The notes beneath the pieces are model-generated. The model made no database searches. It had not been told where the DNA came from and saw only the letters and a program-made list of their open reading frames with translations. A stretch of DNA of 64,000 nucleotides from Terrimonas sp. GTDB lineage: Bacteria; Bacteroidota; Bacteroidia; Chitinophagales; Chitinophagaceae. The stretch is from assembly GCF_003075435.1 (NCBI RefSeq), contig NZ_QCZJ01000011.1:1-64000 (forward strand), read 5' to 3'. Each line of letters begins with the position of its first letter. Positions within the stretch are counted from its first letter, which is position 1. Of this stretch, positions 26,102 to 35,137 are shown in pieces. The translations under genes and the position numbers were made by a program.

Positions 26102-26964
26102 CAGCTTACAGATGTTTGGTTATATACCTGCATAAACTCCTCCACAACATTATTGTATTGTTCCCGGGTAACGGCTATCTCCCCATACCATGCATATTCA
26201 TAGTCGCGTGTAACTTTAAAAAATGTTGCATAAAATGGTTTGCTATATAATTGGGTAAGGTATTCCATATTTGTAGCATCATGTGTATATTTTATCAATT
26301 CGTGCTGCGACAACACTTTTAGTAAATGCAGGTAATGAAAGCGGATGGCTAAACGGTAATCCTGTTTTTGCTCAGCTTTTTGAATTTCAGCTTTAAGATC
26401 GGCTGCAAAAATATCTTCAACGTCGCCATCCTGTTTTGTTCTGGTAATTACCGGGCCTTTTGACGAGCCCCAGATATTCATATGGTTTTTTGACAAGAAC
26501 CATACTACGGCAGCAGCAAAACACAGAATAATCAGTATCCATAAAAATGTACTGAAAGCATTATTATTTAAGAGTATTGCAAGCCATAATAAAAATTTTT
26601 CCAGCCACGACCCTGATTGCCGTTTTTTCTTTTCATGCAAATCTTTGTTGGCATACCAGAAATCATCATCATTCTTTAAATGCTCTGTAATTGAATCAGG
26701 AACCGCTCTCCACTTAAATACAGAAGAATCATATATGGAAGTCGTATCTTCTTTCCGGAGAAAGTAAAGCGTATCATCATAGTATTCATCATCCTCGTCA
26801 TATACTGAATCGGTTAAACCCTTTGTAATGCTATCCAGGGTTTGTTCAATAGTATCTTTTACCGATAAAGGAATTGAATCTTCATCTTGCGCAAAGCATG
26901 GCGATGCTGTAATACAAAGCAAAAAGAGGAAAAGTGTGTATATATGAAATTTATGCACCGGCAA
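26098..26964 (-). CDS. DUF4129 domain protein
   Basis: A 288-aa protein with a signal peptide (ends SPCFAQ), an acidic periplasmic region rich in Asp/Glu (DSVYDEDDEYYDDT), one transmembrane helix at about 138-160 (FLWILIILCFAAAVVWFL), and a cytosolic DUF4129 domain. The last contains AIRFHYLHLLKVLSQHELI and the DYEYAWYGEIAVTREQYN end. It belongs to the MoxR/DUF58 cluster. The start overlaps the SpoIIM stop by 14 bases. Confidence 0.85.
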   Translation of the reverse strand: MPVHKFHIYTLFLFLLCITASPCFAQDEDSIPLSVKDTIEQTLDSITKGLTDSVYDEDDEYYDDTLYFLRKEDTTSIYDSSVFKWRAVPDSITEHLKNDDDFWYANKDLHEKKKRQSGSWLEKFLLWLAILLNNNAFSTFLWILIILCFAAAVVWFLSKNHMNIWGSSKGPVITRTKQDGDVEDIFAADLKAEIQKAEQKQDYRLAIRFHYLHLLKVLSQHELIKYTHDATNMEYLTQLYSKPFYATFFKVTRDYEYAWYGEIAVTREQYNNVVEEFMQVYNQTSVSW

Positions 26965-27922
26965 TAGTTTCGGTGATTGTTTTCAACCTGCGTTGAACGC
27001 TTACCGGGTAAATAATATAATACCATATAATATATGACGCCGATGCCAGCAATATGAATGCACTGAGCCATTGCGGCATCGTATAATATCTTGTTATAAA
27101 GCCTTCAAAAAAAGCGGCAACAACAAAAACCGGTATAAGGCTCACCAATATTATAACACCATCTTTTGCCCCTCTCAAAAAAGCCTGCAGCCTGGTTCCT
27201 GTACCGGGAAACATCCATCCCTTTCCGAGCACAACACCGGCAGCGCCGGCAATAACTATAGCGCTAAGCTCAAGCGTGCCATGAATAAATACGGTAAGTA
27301 TGGATTGCATGCCCAATCCTCTGGAAAAGAACAGGTATTCAAAAGCACCCAATCTTACACCCTCATTTAATAAAGATAAAATAACAGGAAAACACAATAC
27401 AATGCCTCTTGCAAAATAGGTAAAGGAAACAAAAATATTGTTCAGCATAATACCAAGCCACATCATCAACTCATTTCCTTCAGCATATACGCCGAAGGGT
27501 TTCCCGTTTTCTATATTTTCTTCCGTCATATTTACATAGCTGTCGGTCAGCATTTCTCTTACAAAACTTTCATCATGCTTTGCCGAATAAAAGCCTACCG
27601 CAAAGAATATAATGAACAGTACTGCACAAAACAGTAAAACGCCATGATGCCTTCTGACCGTGAGCGGAACGGTATATTTCCAGAATTCGGTTATACGGTT
27701 ACGGTCTTCTTTACGATTTTGGTAGATGCTCATATAAGTTTGCGATGCTCTGGCGTTTAAGTATCGCGTAACCCTGCTGTGAGGGTAAAAGGTTTTGGCA
27801 TACGAAAGGTCATCTACCATCTGTGTGAACTCAACCGCCATTTCATCGGGGTCGTCAGCAGGAAGGTGTTGATTCTTCAGCCAGCGATCTTTGTTCTTTT
27901 TTATGAATAAGGCTTCGCGCAA
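26951..27922 (-). CDS. SpoIIM-like (stage II sporulation protein M) membrane protein
   Basis: A 323-aa polytopic protein. After a soluble start (REALFIKKNKDRWLKNQH) several hydrophobic segments match the SpoIIM/DUF95 family, including LLFCAVLFIIFFAVGFYSA, VFIHGTLELSAIVIAGAAGV and the long loop PFGVYAEGNELMMW. The open frame begins at a TTG at 27928, but a second TTG at 27922 gives the family-like start MREALFIKK, so I chose that one; both are non-ATG. In Bacteroidota this protein accompanies MoxR/DUF58 and RDD and is not tied to sporulation. Confidence 0.85.
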   Translation of the reverse strand: MREALFIKKNKDRWLKNQHLPADDPDEMAVEFTQMVDDLSYAKTFYPHSRVTRYLNARASQTYMSIYQNRKEDRNRITEFWKYTVPLTVRRHHGVLLFCAVLFIIFFAVGFYSAKHDESFVREMLTDSYVNMTEENIENGKPFGVYAEGNELMMWLGIMLNNIFVSFTYFARGIVLCFPVILSLLNEGVRLGAFEYLFFSRGLGMQSILTVFIHGTLELSAIVIAGAAGVVLGKGWMFPGTGTRLQAFLRGAKDGVIILVSLIPVFVVAAFFEGFITRYYTMPQWLSAFILLASASYIIWYYIIYPVSVQRRLKTITETIAGA

Positions 27923-28002
27923 AGGCAATTAAATTTGCTTCAATATAAATAAATACTTAACATCGTTTAATAACAGGGTAAAAAAAATATTATTGCACAG
28001 TA

Positions 28003-28794
28003 ATGGGTAAAATTAATGTCTCCACCAGCTTTAATATAGACCTTGAATTTGAAGGCGCTCAGTTTCATATAAGAATGTTTGCATGGATACTTGATTTTAT
28101 ACTCCAGGTATTTTACATGGTCATTGTATCTAACCTGTTTGGGCTTTTTAGCGGAATAGCGAGTTCGGGGTATGATATATGGGCTTTCCGGTGGCTGATC
28201 ATGCTGCCTGTATTTACGTATCACCTGTTTTGCGAAATATTGTGGAACGGGCAAAGTGTGGGAAAAAGGCTGCTCGGACTAAGGGTTGTGAATGATAATG
28301 GCGGAAAGGCATCATTAGGGCAATATATGATCAGGTGGTTGCTGCGTTCCTCTGATCTTACCTTACCGCTGATCATACTAGCCTTGATGTTTGGCGATAT
28401 GGGGATATTAAAAGCCTTATGGATTACAGTGCTGATGTTTATTGCCGACCTTATTTTAATTGGTACCACCAAACAGGGGAAACGTTTGGGAGATCTTGCT
28501 GCAGGTACAATGCTGATTAATGTTAAGCCAAAGGGAGACCTTGAGGAAACTATTTTTATGGAAGTAGAGCAAGATTACGCAGCGTTGTTTCCGCAGGTAA
28601 TGCGGCTAAGTGACAGGGATATTAATACCATAAAAGGCATTGTGGATACCGGCAGAAAAACCGGTAACTATCAAATGGTAGAAAATGCTTCTGTACGTAT
28701 CAAGAATGTTTTAGGTATTGAAACAACATTGTCTCCGTTCGATTTCCTTGATACATTGCTGAAGGATTATAATTATTTATCTACAAAAGGGTAG
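28003..28794 (+). CDS. RDD family membrane protein
   Basis: A 263-aa protein with the RDD domain at about 20-165: a first helix after RMFAWILDFILQ, the RDD-type motif in WNGQSVGKRLLGLRVVND and a third helix before GTTKQGKRLGDLAAGTMLI. A soluble C-terminal tail has LSDRDINTIKGIVDTGRK. RDD proteins have been linked to small-molecule or ion transport. It is transcribed away from SpoIIM across an 80-base gap, which must hold both promoters. Confidence 0.9.
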   Translation: MGKINVSTSFNIDLEFEGAQFHIRMFAWILDFILQVFYMVIVSNLFGLFSGIASSGYDIWAFRWLIMLPVFTYHLFCEILWNGQSVGKRLLGLRVVNDNGGKASLGQYMIRWLLRSSDLTLPLIILALMFGDMGILKALWITVLMFIADLILIGTTKQGKRLGDLAAGTMLINVKPKGDLEETIFMEVEQDYAALFPQVMRLSDRDINTIKGIVDTGRKTGNYQMVENASVRIKNVLGIETTLSPFDFLDTLLKDYNYLSTKG

Positions 28795-28970
28795 GAGATG
28801 AGTTGTTTTTGCTTGCGCACGCAGTCCTTTCATCTGGAAGCAGGTTTTCCTTCACTTCACAACTGGTTAAAGTTACAGGTTAGCCCAGGTGGCCTGTAAA
28901 AATGCACAGGAGGCTGAACTTGTTATAAACTTTCCTTTAGTGCTGGTAGCAAAAACACTGTGCTCTCTTT

Positions 28971-28978
28971 ATCTTTGG
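28971..28978 (+). promoter_or_regulatory. -7 element before the fucosidase gene
   Basis: TATCTTTG matches TAnnTTTG exactly and lies 30 bases before the ATG at 29008. No TTTG is found at the expected -33 distance, so an activator or alternative factor may contribute. Confidence 0.5.
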
Positions 28979-29007
28979 CAGATATTTTACGATTTTAAAA
29001 AATCAAC

Positions 29008-30435
29008 ATGCGGTATATTTCAACCTTCGTTTATCTATTCCTGGTAATTATTCCGGCAACAGCTCAACATAAAAAATATATAGCACCAACAGATACGGCA
29101 GTAGTTAATAACCTTGCCAAATGGCAAAAAATGAAATTCGGCTTATTCATGCATTGGGGCACTTACAGTCAGTGGGGCATTGTAGAAAGCTGGAGCATTT
29201 GCCCGGAAGATGAGGGCTGGACACAGCGAAAAGGGCCATATTCAAAGAATTATTTTGAATATGTAAAAGCATACGAAAATTTGCAAACCACATTTAACCC
29301 GGTAAAGTTTCAACCCGAAAAATGGGTGACGGCAGCTAAGGATGCCGGCATGAAGTATATGATCTTTACGACAAAGCATCATGATGGTTTTTCGATGTTT
29401 GATACTAAAGAAACAGATTATAAAATTACGGATGCTAAAACACCATTTTCCAGGAACCCCCGCAGCAATGTAACCAAAGAAATTTTTAATGCGTTCAGGA
29501 AAGACGGTTTTGCTATAGGCGCTTATTTTTCAAAACCAGACTGGCATAGTAACGATTACTGGTGGCGGTATTTCCCGCCAAAAGACAGGAACGTGAATTA
29601 TGAGCCCTCAAAATATCCTGATAGATGGAAGGCTTTTAAAAGCTTTACATACAACCAGATCAAAGAATTGATGAGTGATTATGGTAAGGTTGATATTTTA
29701 TGGCTTGATGGCGGTTGGGTTCGCCCTTTGTCAACTGTTGATACAACTGTTGAATGGCAGCGCGGTATTAAAACAGACCAGGATATTGATATGAAAAGTA
29801 TCGCTGAAATGGCAAGATCGTATCAACCCGGTTTGCTTATTGTTGACAGAACAGTTACCGGTCCTTACGAAAATTATACTACACCCGAGCAGGAAGTACC
29901 GCATGAATTATTGCCATATCCCTGGGAAAGTTGCATAACCATGGGCGATTCATGGAGTTATGTGCCCAATGATAATTACAAGTCTGCGCAGAAAATTGTG
30001 CAGATGCTGATCCGCATAGTATCAAGAGGTGGAAATTTATTGCTGAATATAGGGCCCGGGCCTGATGGTGACTGGGATCCGGTTGCATACCAGCGCCTGC
30101 AGGAAATTGGCGCATGGATGAAAATAAACGGGGAAGCTATTCATGATTCAAAACCTTTGGCGCCTTATGAATCGGGTAATATTCACTTTACCCAATCTGA
30201 AGATGGTAAAACACAATATGTGTTTTATTTAGCGGAAAACGATAATCTTCAATTGCCGCAGGATATAACTGTCAAAAACTTTGCTGTTCCATCCGGCAGT
30301 AAAATAACATTACTTGGCACAGGCGCAAAGTTGAAGTGGAAGGAAGAAAACGACACTTTGATTATTAATGTTCCCTCGCTTGTGCAAACCAAATGGAAAG
30401 GTAAGTATGCTGTGGTGTTTAAGATTACCAGATAA
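29008..30435 (+). CDS. alpha-L-fucosidase, GH29
   Basis: A 475-aa secreted enzyme (signal peptide ends IIPATAQ) of family GH29. It carries the family motifs FGLFMHWGTYSQWG, TTKHHDGFSMFDTKETDY, and KVDILWLDGGWV, where Asp234 is the likely nucleophile, followed by LLLNIGPGPDGDW. It releases L-fucose from fucosylated glycans in the periplasm or outside. A C-terminal beta domain follows at about 380-475. No SusCD pair or other GH genes lie beside it, so this is not a typical polysaccharide utilisation locus. Confidence 0.95.
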   Translation: MRYISTFVYLFLVIIPATAQHKKYIAPTDTAVVNNLAKWQKMKFGLFMHWGTYSQWGIVESWSICPEDEGWTQRKGPYSKNYFEYVKAYENLQTTFNPVKFQPEKWVTAAKDAGMKYMIFTTKHHDGFSMFDTKETDYKITDAKTPFSRNPRSNVTKEIFNAFRKDGFAIGAYFSKPDWHSNDYWWRYFPPKDRNVNYEPSKYPDRWKAFKSFTYNQIKELMSDYGKVDILWLDGGWVRPLSTVDTTVEWQRGIKTDQDIDMKSIAEMARSYQPGLLIVDRTVTGPYENYTTPEQEVPHELLPYPWESCITMGDSWSYVPNDNYKSAQKIVQMLIRIVSRGGNLLLNIGPGPDGDWDPVAYQRLQEIGAWMKINGEAIHDSKPLAPYESGNIHFTQSEDGKTQYVFYLAENDNLQLPQDITVKNFAVPSGSKITLLGTGAKLKWKEENDTLIINVPSLVQTKWKGKYAVVFKITR

Positions 30436-30743
30436 CAATGTGCGCTACGAATTCCGGTATTCTTAATTCTTTTAATGGTTGTACTGAATCGACGCATGCC
30501 CTCGTAAGAAGTGAAATGCCAAGGTTACGGTCGTATTGGTAAAGGGCAGATACATAATCTGCATCTTGCCCAAAATTACCGGTACCCATCTGATTTACAA
30601 GGGTAAAAAAGTATTAAAAATAATGCCGATGACCTGTCCATAATCTGATATAAACAATCCGGGAAAGTATCAGCAATACCTTTAAAATCTGGTTGGTTGT
30701 AATCCTGATTTCTTAATCGCATGCCGTGTTAGCGTTGTGAAAA
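30436..30743. other. intergenic region, no secure gene
   Basis: It holds words of the AACCATTAAG family (CTTTTAATGGTTG near 30467-30480, GGTTGTAATCCTGAT near 30692-30712). On the minus strand one frame stays open for about 75 codons before a stop near 30433, but it has no start with support and overlaps the repeat words. Confidence 0.5.
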
Positions 30744-32330
30744 TCAGATCACTTTCAACCTTTCTTCCTCAAGGTCAATCTGGTACAATTGCTGTCTTAT
30801 AAGTTCTTCATCAAATTTAGGATCTTTGTTCAGCTCGGTGAGGTACTGCCTTTGCACATTCAGCACTTCTATAAAAATGGCTTTTGTCTTTTCGTTCATC
30901 AATACTTCGTCTGTTGCTTTTGATCTTTCCTCCCACTGTTTCAAAAATTTTTCCATTCCTAATTCGGTGATAATATTATTATCGTATTTATTTTTTAAGA
31001 ACCGGTATATATGTTCTTTTAATCCTCTTTTCATACGCTGCTTCATTTCTTCTTCTGCTTCATGGTTGTCAGTAATATCAAATAACCGGCTCCGTCTTAT
31101 AAAATACGGTAATGTAAGCCCCTGTACAACCAGCGTAAGCAATATCACTACAAAAGTGATGAACAATATCAGGTTCCTGTGAGGAAATGCTAAATGCTCT
31201 TTAAGCATTACCGGGATAGATAATGCCGCGGCAAGCGATACCACGCCACGCATGCCTGTCCATCCCAGCAGTAATGGTATTAACCACCGCCTCCTGTTGG
31301 AGCTGGAGCGTGGCGCAACACCTGGACGAAAAATAAGTGTTGCTATTAATGCGGCATAAGAGCTGATGATTCTTGCCACTATCAAAACTACCGTAACCAG
31401 CACACCATAGCCAATGGCCGTACTCACAGGTATACCCTGGGAGCGGAGTCCACCCACAATTTCCGGGAGATCAAGCCCGATAATAAAAAACACAATACCA
31501 TTCAATACAAACACAAAACTCTCCCATACGCTATAGCCTCTTACCCTGCTGGCACTGTTCAGAAATGTTAACCGTTTGGCGGACATGAACAATCCTCCTG
31601 CTACAACAGCCAATACGCCGGAGCTGTGCAGTTGCTCCGCTATCCAGTACATAAAGTAAGGCTCTATCAATGTTAAGGTAATGTCTGAAGGCGCATCTGT
31701 TGGCAGGCGTTTGTGCGCCTGAACAAATATCCATCCCAATAATAAACCAATACCAACACCGCCAATGATCATCCATAAAAAAACAAGGCTTGCTTCATGC
31801 CATATAAACTGACCTGTGCCTACTGCGGCCAACGCAAACCGGAAGATAATAAGGGATGAAGCATCGTTTAGTAAGCTCTCACCTTCAAGTATTGCAGAAG
31901 TTGACTTCGGGATTTTTACAAATTTTGTAATAGCGCCGGTACTTACAGCATCGGGAGGTGATACGATGCCGCCTAATAAAAAGCCTAATGCAAGTGTGAA
32001 GCCCGGAATTAAATAGTTGGTAACAACCGCTACGGATAATGCTGTAAAAAATACTACCAAAAATGCAAAGCTCCCGATAATACGCCACCATTTCTTCATT
32101 TCTTTAAATGAAACAGCCCAGGCAGCCTCGCATAATAAAGGTGGGAGAAATATAAAAAATATGAGGTCGGGGTTGATTTTTACAGGCGGCAGGCCGGGAA
32201 TAAAGCTGATGAGCAAACCTGCCACAACCAACAGGATAGGATAAGCGATTTTTAGTTTGGCAGCCCACATTTCCAGCAACACAATAGCAACGATCATTGA
32301 CAAAAGAAGGGGGAATATGGTGTGCATCAA
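30744..32330 (-). CDS. Na+/H+ antiporter, CPA1/NhaP-type
   Basis: A 528-aa polytopic membrane protein with about 12 helices and a cytosolic tail of about 110 residues rich in Glu/Lys. Signature stretches are FLPPLLCEAAW, the ion-binding region GGIVSPPDAVSTGAITKFVKIPKS with ESLLNDASSLIIFR, and GWTGMRGVVSLAAALSIP. These match bacterial CPA1 sodium/proton exchangers. It exports Na+ in exchange for H+ for pH and salt balance. The start codon lies in ordinary sequence; no partner genes are adjacent. Confidence 0.93.
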   Translation of the reverse strand: MMHTIFPLLLSMIVAIVLLEMWAAKLKIAYPILLVVAGLLISFIPGLPPVKINPDLIFFIFLPPLLCEAAWAVSFKEMKKWWRIIGSFAFLVVFFTALSVAVVTNYLIPGFTLALGFLLGGIVSPPDAVSTGAITKFVKIPKSTSAILEGESLLNDASSLIIFRFALAAVGTGQFIWHEASLVFLWMIIGGVGIGLLLGWIFVQAHKRLPTDAPSDITLTLIEPYFMYWIAEQLHSSGVLAVVAGGLFMSAKRLTFLNSASRVRGYSVWESFVFVLNGIVFFIIGLDLPEIVGGLRSQGIPVSTAIGYGVLVTVVLIVARIISSYAALIATLIFRPGVAPRSSSNRRRWLIPLLLGWTGMRGVVSLAAALSIPVMLKEHLAFPHRNLILFITFVVILLTLVVQGLTLPYFIRRSRLFDITDNHEAEEEMKQRMKRGLKEHIYRFLKNKYDNNIITELGMEKFLKQWEERSKATDEVLMNEKTKAIFIEVLNVQRQYLTELNKDPKFDEELIRQQLYQIDLEEERLKVI

Positions 32331-32398
32331 AAGCCGGTTTTAATCCGTGAATGAAAATATGTAAAAAAATGAATAATTAAAATGCCTGTAGCATTTCA

Positions 32399-33466
32399 TT
32401 ATTCTTTACCAGGTTTCATCCTGTTCAAAATGACCTTGGTTTTTTTCATTTGTTTTTTGGTATAGAAATGGATCTGCTCGTGATACAGCATCCAGCCGCC
32501 AATAGCCCCGATAGCGCTTCCGATAAGCGTATCTAAAAATCTTGTTTTAATTAAATGCCCGGTTTGCTCTGTTAAAGAAACATTTGTTTCCGCAAGAAAA
32601 ATAGTAAGCATGGTAATGAATACAGCTGCCAGGGCATAATTTCTTACCACAAGAAATTCAACTATGGTTTGAAGAACAATAATGCATACACATACGCCCA
32701 ATACTGACAATTTAAATTGCAGCAAACACCAGGTTAAGACAAGCCCGATCAAAGTTCCCAATACCCTTTGTATGGCTCTTGCCCAAACATGCGTGGTGGT
32801 AATCCCCTGCATTACCGCCATACAGGAAATAGGGATCCAGTAAGGATTTTCCATTTTGAATAGTTTGGCAACCAATAAAGACGCGCCAACGGTAGCGCCG
32901 AGTATTATGGATTCTGTGATGTTAACATATTTATTCTGATGAATGATCACAGCTTCGCCGATGCTGTTTTCTTTCTTTAAAGTCAGCAGGCTGTACAACA
33001 AACCTGTTACGCAGGATACCATTACGCCTATAGACAGGTAACCAATACTTGCGGGAATGGTTACTGTGTCTTTTGGTACAGCAATAGCCATTGATGCTAT
33101 CATCGTAAAAAAGAAATTGCCCGGAGGTTTATTCAGTGTGAGTCGAAACAACGCATAATGCAAACCAAATGTGTATAATGCAAGAATGAGTGGCGATAGC
33201 CAGAAGCTCTGTGAAAAAATGAGCCCGATAGTATATGAAAAAATAAATCCGAAACCACAGACCATCAAAACCATCATCCTGTTAATGAGCTTGTCAGATT
33301 GTATGTATAAGATAACCAGCGCCCCGATGGAAGCTGTTTTACCGGCGGCAAGGTTATCAAAATAAAGCCCCAGCAATATCGGAATGCCTATGCAAATGCC
33401 TGCCACAACCGGCAGATGCCAGGCCCTGTTAGTTTTATTGAACTTAAATAGTTGGTTCCACAGCAT
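32399..33466 (-). CDS. FUSC family membrane protein
   Basis: A 355-aa membrane protein with two blocks of about five to six helices separated by a cytosolic stretch around KKENSIGEAVIIHQNKYVN. The second block has the FUSC-like motif ENPYWIPISCMAVMQG, followed by WARAIQRVLGTLIGLVL. FUSC proteins (including YccS and AaeB types) are putative aromatic acid exporters. It is shorter than YccS and lacks the long C-terminal domain. It lies 68 bases upstream of the antiporter gene on the same strand. Confidence 0.8.
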   Translation of the reverse strand: MLWNQLFKFNKTNRAWHLPVVAGICIGIPILLGLYFDNLAAGKTASIGALVILYIQSDKLINRMMVLMVCGFGFIFSYTIGLIFSQSFWLSPLILALYTFGLHYALFRLTLNKPPGNFFFTMIASMAIAVPKDTVTIPASIGYLSIGVMVSCVTGLLYSLLTLKKENSIGEAVIIHQNKYVNITESIILGATVGASLLVAKLFKMENPYWIPISCMAVMQGITTTHVWARAIQRVLGTLIGLVLTWCLLQFKLSVLGVCVCIIVLQTIVEFLVVRNYALAAVFITMLTIFLAETNVSLTEQTGHLIKTRFLDTLIGSAIGAIGGWMLYHEQIHFYTKKQMKKTKVILNRMKPGKE

Positions 33467-33711
33467 TTACCAGCGTAGGCGTTTGACTGCAAAATAATAA
33501 TATTTTAAATGAACAATTTTGGGGAATAAAAGTTCTGATTGTGTATTTGAATTTCGTTAGTGCCTGGTGTAAGCTGTGCTTCCCTGGTCTGTACAAACAT
33601 TTTTTGTTCGTAAGCATGAATAGCTGTCGCTGTATTATTGTATTTTTCGTGAGCCAGTTTTCTGATAGAATGGGTGTATCCAATAACCCGGTATTTACAT
33701 CTATGCCTGCA
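33467..33711. other. intergenic sequence before the first intron relic
   Basis: Several frames of 60-80 codons are open on both strands, but none has a recognisable product, a signal peptide or a start with support. I see no gene here. Confidence 0.5.
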
Positions 33712-33893
33712 AAAGGTGGCTATGAATCCATGTCCGGCTACTGCTAAAAGTAAGCACATGACTTAATGAACCGCTGTACCTGCCTGCCGGTAGGCAAGTA
33801 CGAGGTCTATATGTACAGTGGTGTGAGAGGTGTACCTCATTGCCTGCAAGCGGTGAGACCGCCTACTCGATTGCCTGTTAGTCATTCTTTGTC
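33712..33893 (+). mobile_element. group II intron 3' relic (domains V and VI), copy 1
   Basis: From GAACCGCTGTA (33768) to GTACAGTGGTGTGAGAGG (ends 33830) the sequence has the domain V wording of Bacteroidota group II introns. The lower helix ACCGCTGTA pairs with TACAGTGGT, including G-U pairs. A domain VI-like hairpin follows (CCTCATTGC with GCGGTGAG) and the typical 3' end CCTACTCGATT at 33862-33872. A 20-base palindromic insert occupies 33779-33798. The upper helix is decayed (TACGAGGTCTATA). No reverse transcriptase is present. The match to copy 2 extends over about 33712-33893. Confidence 0.75.
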
Positions 33894-33902
33894 ATGTCAT
33901 TA

Positions 33903-34084
33903 GTTACTTGCCTTCAAGTCTGGCAATAGCTTTCAAAATCCGTTCCCTATTTTTTGCGGACTTAATAAAATTGGGAAGTTTCCATGCTAAAGAATATTTT
34001 CCTCCGCTTGGTGCTTCTCGTAGTTTAGCTAGAGGGTCGTTAAGCCTTGCCACCAATGTTAGCGAATCGTTGTTTTTTGTTCGT
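33903..34084 (-). pseudogene. coding relic without start, unknown family
   Basis: The minus strand is open for about 57 codons and ends at the TAA at 33903. The reading DPLAKLREAPSGGKYSLAW followed by KLPNFIKSAKNRERILKAI looks like real protein with a helical, basic C-terminus. It has no start codon; upstream it runs into the 3' end of the HTH gene in another frame. I do not recognise the family. It may be the tail of a gene cut by deletion beside the intron relic. Confidence 0.4.
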
Positions 34085-34286
34085 CATTAACATATTCTAA
34101 AATGTCACCTGGTTGGCAATCCAATACATTACAAATTGTTTCCAATGTGCTAAATCTAATTGCCTTTGCTTTTCCTGTCTTTAAAATAGAAAGGTTCGAT
34201 AAAGTCAGCCCAACTTTTTCAGAAAGTTGATTCAGTGACATCTTTCGCTTTGCCATCATTACATCTAAATTTACAATGATTGCCAT
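34059..34286 (-). CDS. small Xre/YozG-type helix-turn-helix regulator
   Basis: A 75-aa protein that is almost only a Cro/C1-type DNA-binding domain: MMAKRKMSLNQLSEKVGLT then LSNLSILKTGKAKAIRFSTL, LETICNVLDCQPGDILEYV. The CQPGDILEY ending is typical of YozG-like regulators that are encoded with DUF2975 membrane proteins. Here the DUF2975 gene lies 3 bases upstream on the same strand. The pair probably regulates itself; an inverted repeat at 34866-34890 is a candidate operator. Confidence 0.88.
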   Translation of the reverse strand: MAIIVNLDVMMAKRKMSLNQLSEKVGLTLSNLSILKTGKAKAIRFSTLETICNVLDCQPGDILEYVNDEQKTTIR

Positions 34287-34289
34287 ACC

Positions 34290-34826
34290 TTATACAGTTA
34301 AATCATTTTCGTTTTGAATGTCTACCCCCCTTTTGAAGATAGTCGCAATAATATAAATTATAGCTCCCATTAAAATAAAGGCTTGACTGTCTGCCCAAAA
34401 TTGGTTTAAGCTGTCGGAGACAAAACCGTGATGCATTAAATTTTTAGTTAACTGTCTGGCAATGTAACTTAATACTCCAATTGAAAGAGTGTAATAACTA
34501 ATATGTGAAATTTGTCTCGCAACAAAAGTGTTAAACGGTTTTGATAAATTCATTTTGTGCATTAGTCTGATAACTATGTAAAATAGACAAGCTTTTAAAA
34601 TTGAAATGGTTAGAATAAAGCTATAGATGCCGAAAAAAGCTAGTCTACTGTCTTTATACATTTTAGTTAAGTCCAACTTTTGATAAAGATTTTGGACAAA
34701 TTCAGGCTTATACAGACTGAAAAAGAAATTTACTATCAAGCCCCCGGCTTCAATACACAAGCCGACAAAAATGAGCCAAGCCACAATATATAAGCCCCAA
34801 AATACGAAGTTGTTTGTTTTTAACAT
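34290..34826 (-). CDS. DUF2975 domain membrane protein
   Basis: A 178-aa inner-membrane protein with four predicted helices (about 10-32, 62-85, 105-125, 145-165). The LSKPFNTFVARQISHISYY segment and the final IATIFKRGVDIQNENDLTV match the DUF2975 family. These proteins are nearly always paired with a small YozG-type HTH regulator, as here; the function of the pair is not established. The module lies between two group II intron relics. Confidence 0.85.
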   Translation of the reverse strand: MLKTNNFVFWGLYIVAWLIFVGLCIEAGGLIVNFFFSLYKPEFVQNLYQKLDLTKMYKDSRLAFFGIYSFILTISILKACLFYIVIRLMHKMNLSKPFNTFVARQISHISYYTLSIGVLSYIARQLTKNLMHHGFVSDSLNQFWADSQAFILMGAIIYIIATIFKRGVDIQNENDLTV

Positions 34827-34865
34827 GATCGAATATATTTAAAATTGATGCTACGAATATAATAA

Positions 34866-34890
34866 ATATTTATTGATAAACAATAAATAT
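34866..34890. promoter_or_regulatory. candidate operator of the DUF2975/HTH pair
   Basis: ATATTTATTG and its exact reverse complement CAATAAATAT are separated by 5 bases, 40 bases upstream of the DUF2975 start. Size and position fit a dimeric HTH repressor site. This is an inference from symmetry alone. Confidence 0.45.
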
Positions 34891-35137
34891 AAGTTTTTAT
34901 TCAAAAAATATTTTCTGATCCCTCCAAAGATTAAGATAAGTCGTTAATTATTTGAGCTTTGTTATAAAGTGTACAAGTCCGAGTATGAAGGTGAGTTTTG
35001 TTCGGAATGAATTTATTGGAGTTCGGTGTCTTTTTACAATGCCCGCTAACGAGTACGGCTTTATTCAGGTTGGGAATTATCATTCAGTCTGCTTGTTCGG
35101 TTTGCCGTATATGTGGTTGATAGTGGAAAGATTACAA

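Noticed and set aside
29008-30435. Fucosidase as part of a polysaccharide utilisation locus
   Set aside because: No SusC/SusD pair or regulator lies beside it; other glycan genes in the window are far away and on separate units.
30433-30680. About 75 open codons on the minus strand between fucosidase and antiporter genes
   Set aside because: No supported start, overlaps repeat words, and I recognise no family; likely chance.
33505-33759. 84-codon minus-strand and 68-codon plus-strand frames before the first intron relic
   Set aside because: No signal, no family and no ribosome-binding context; they overlap each other.
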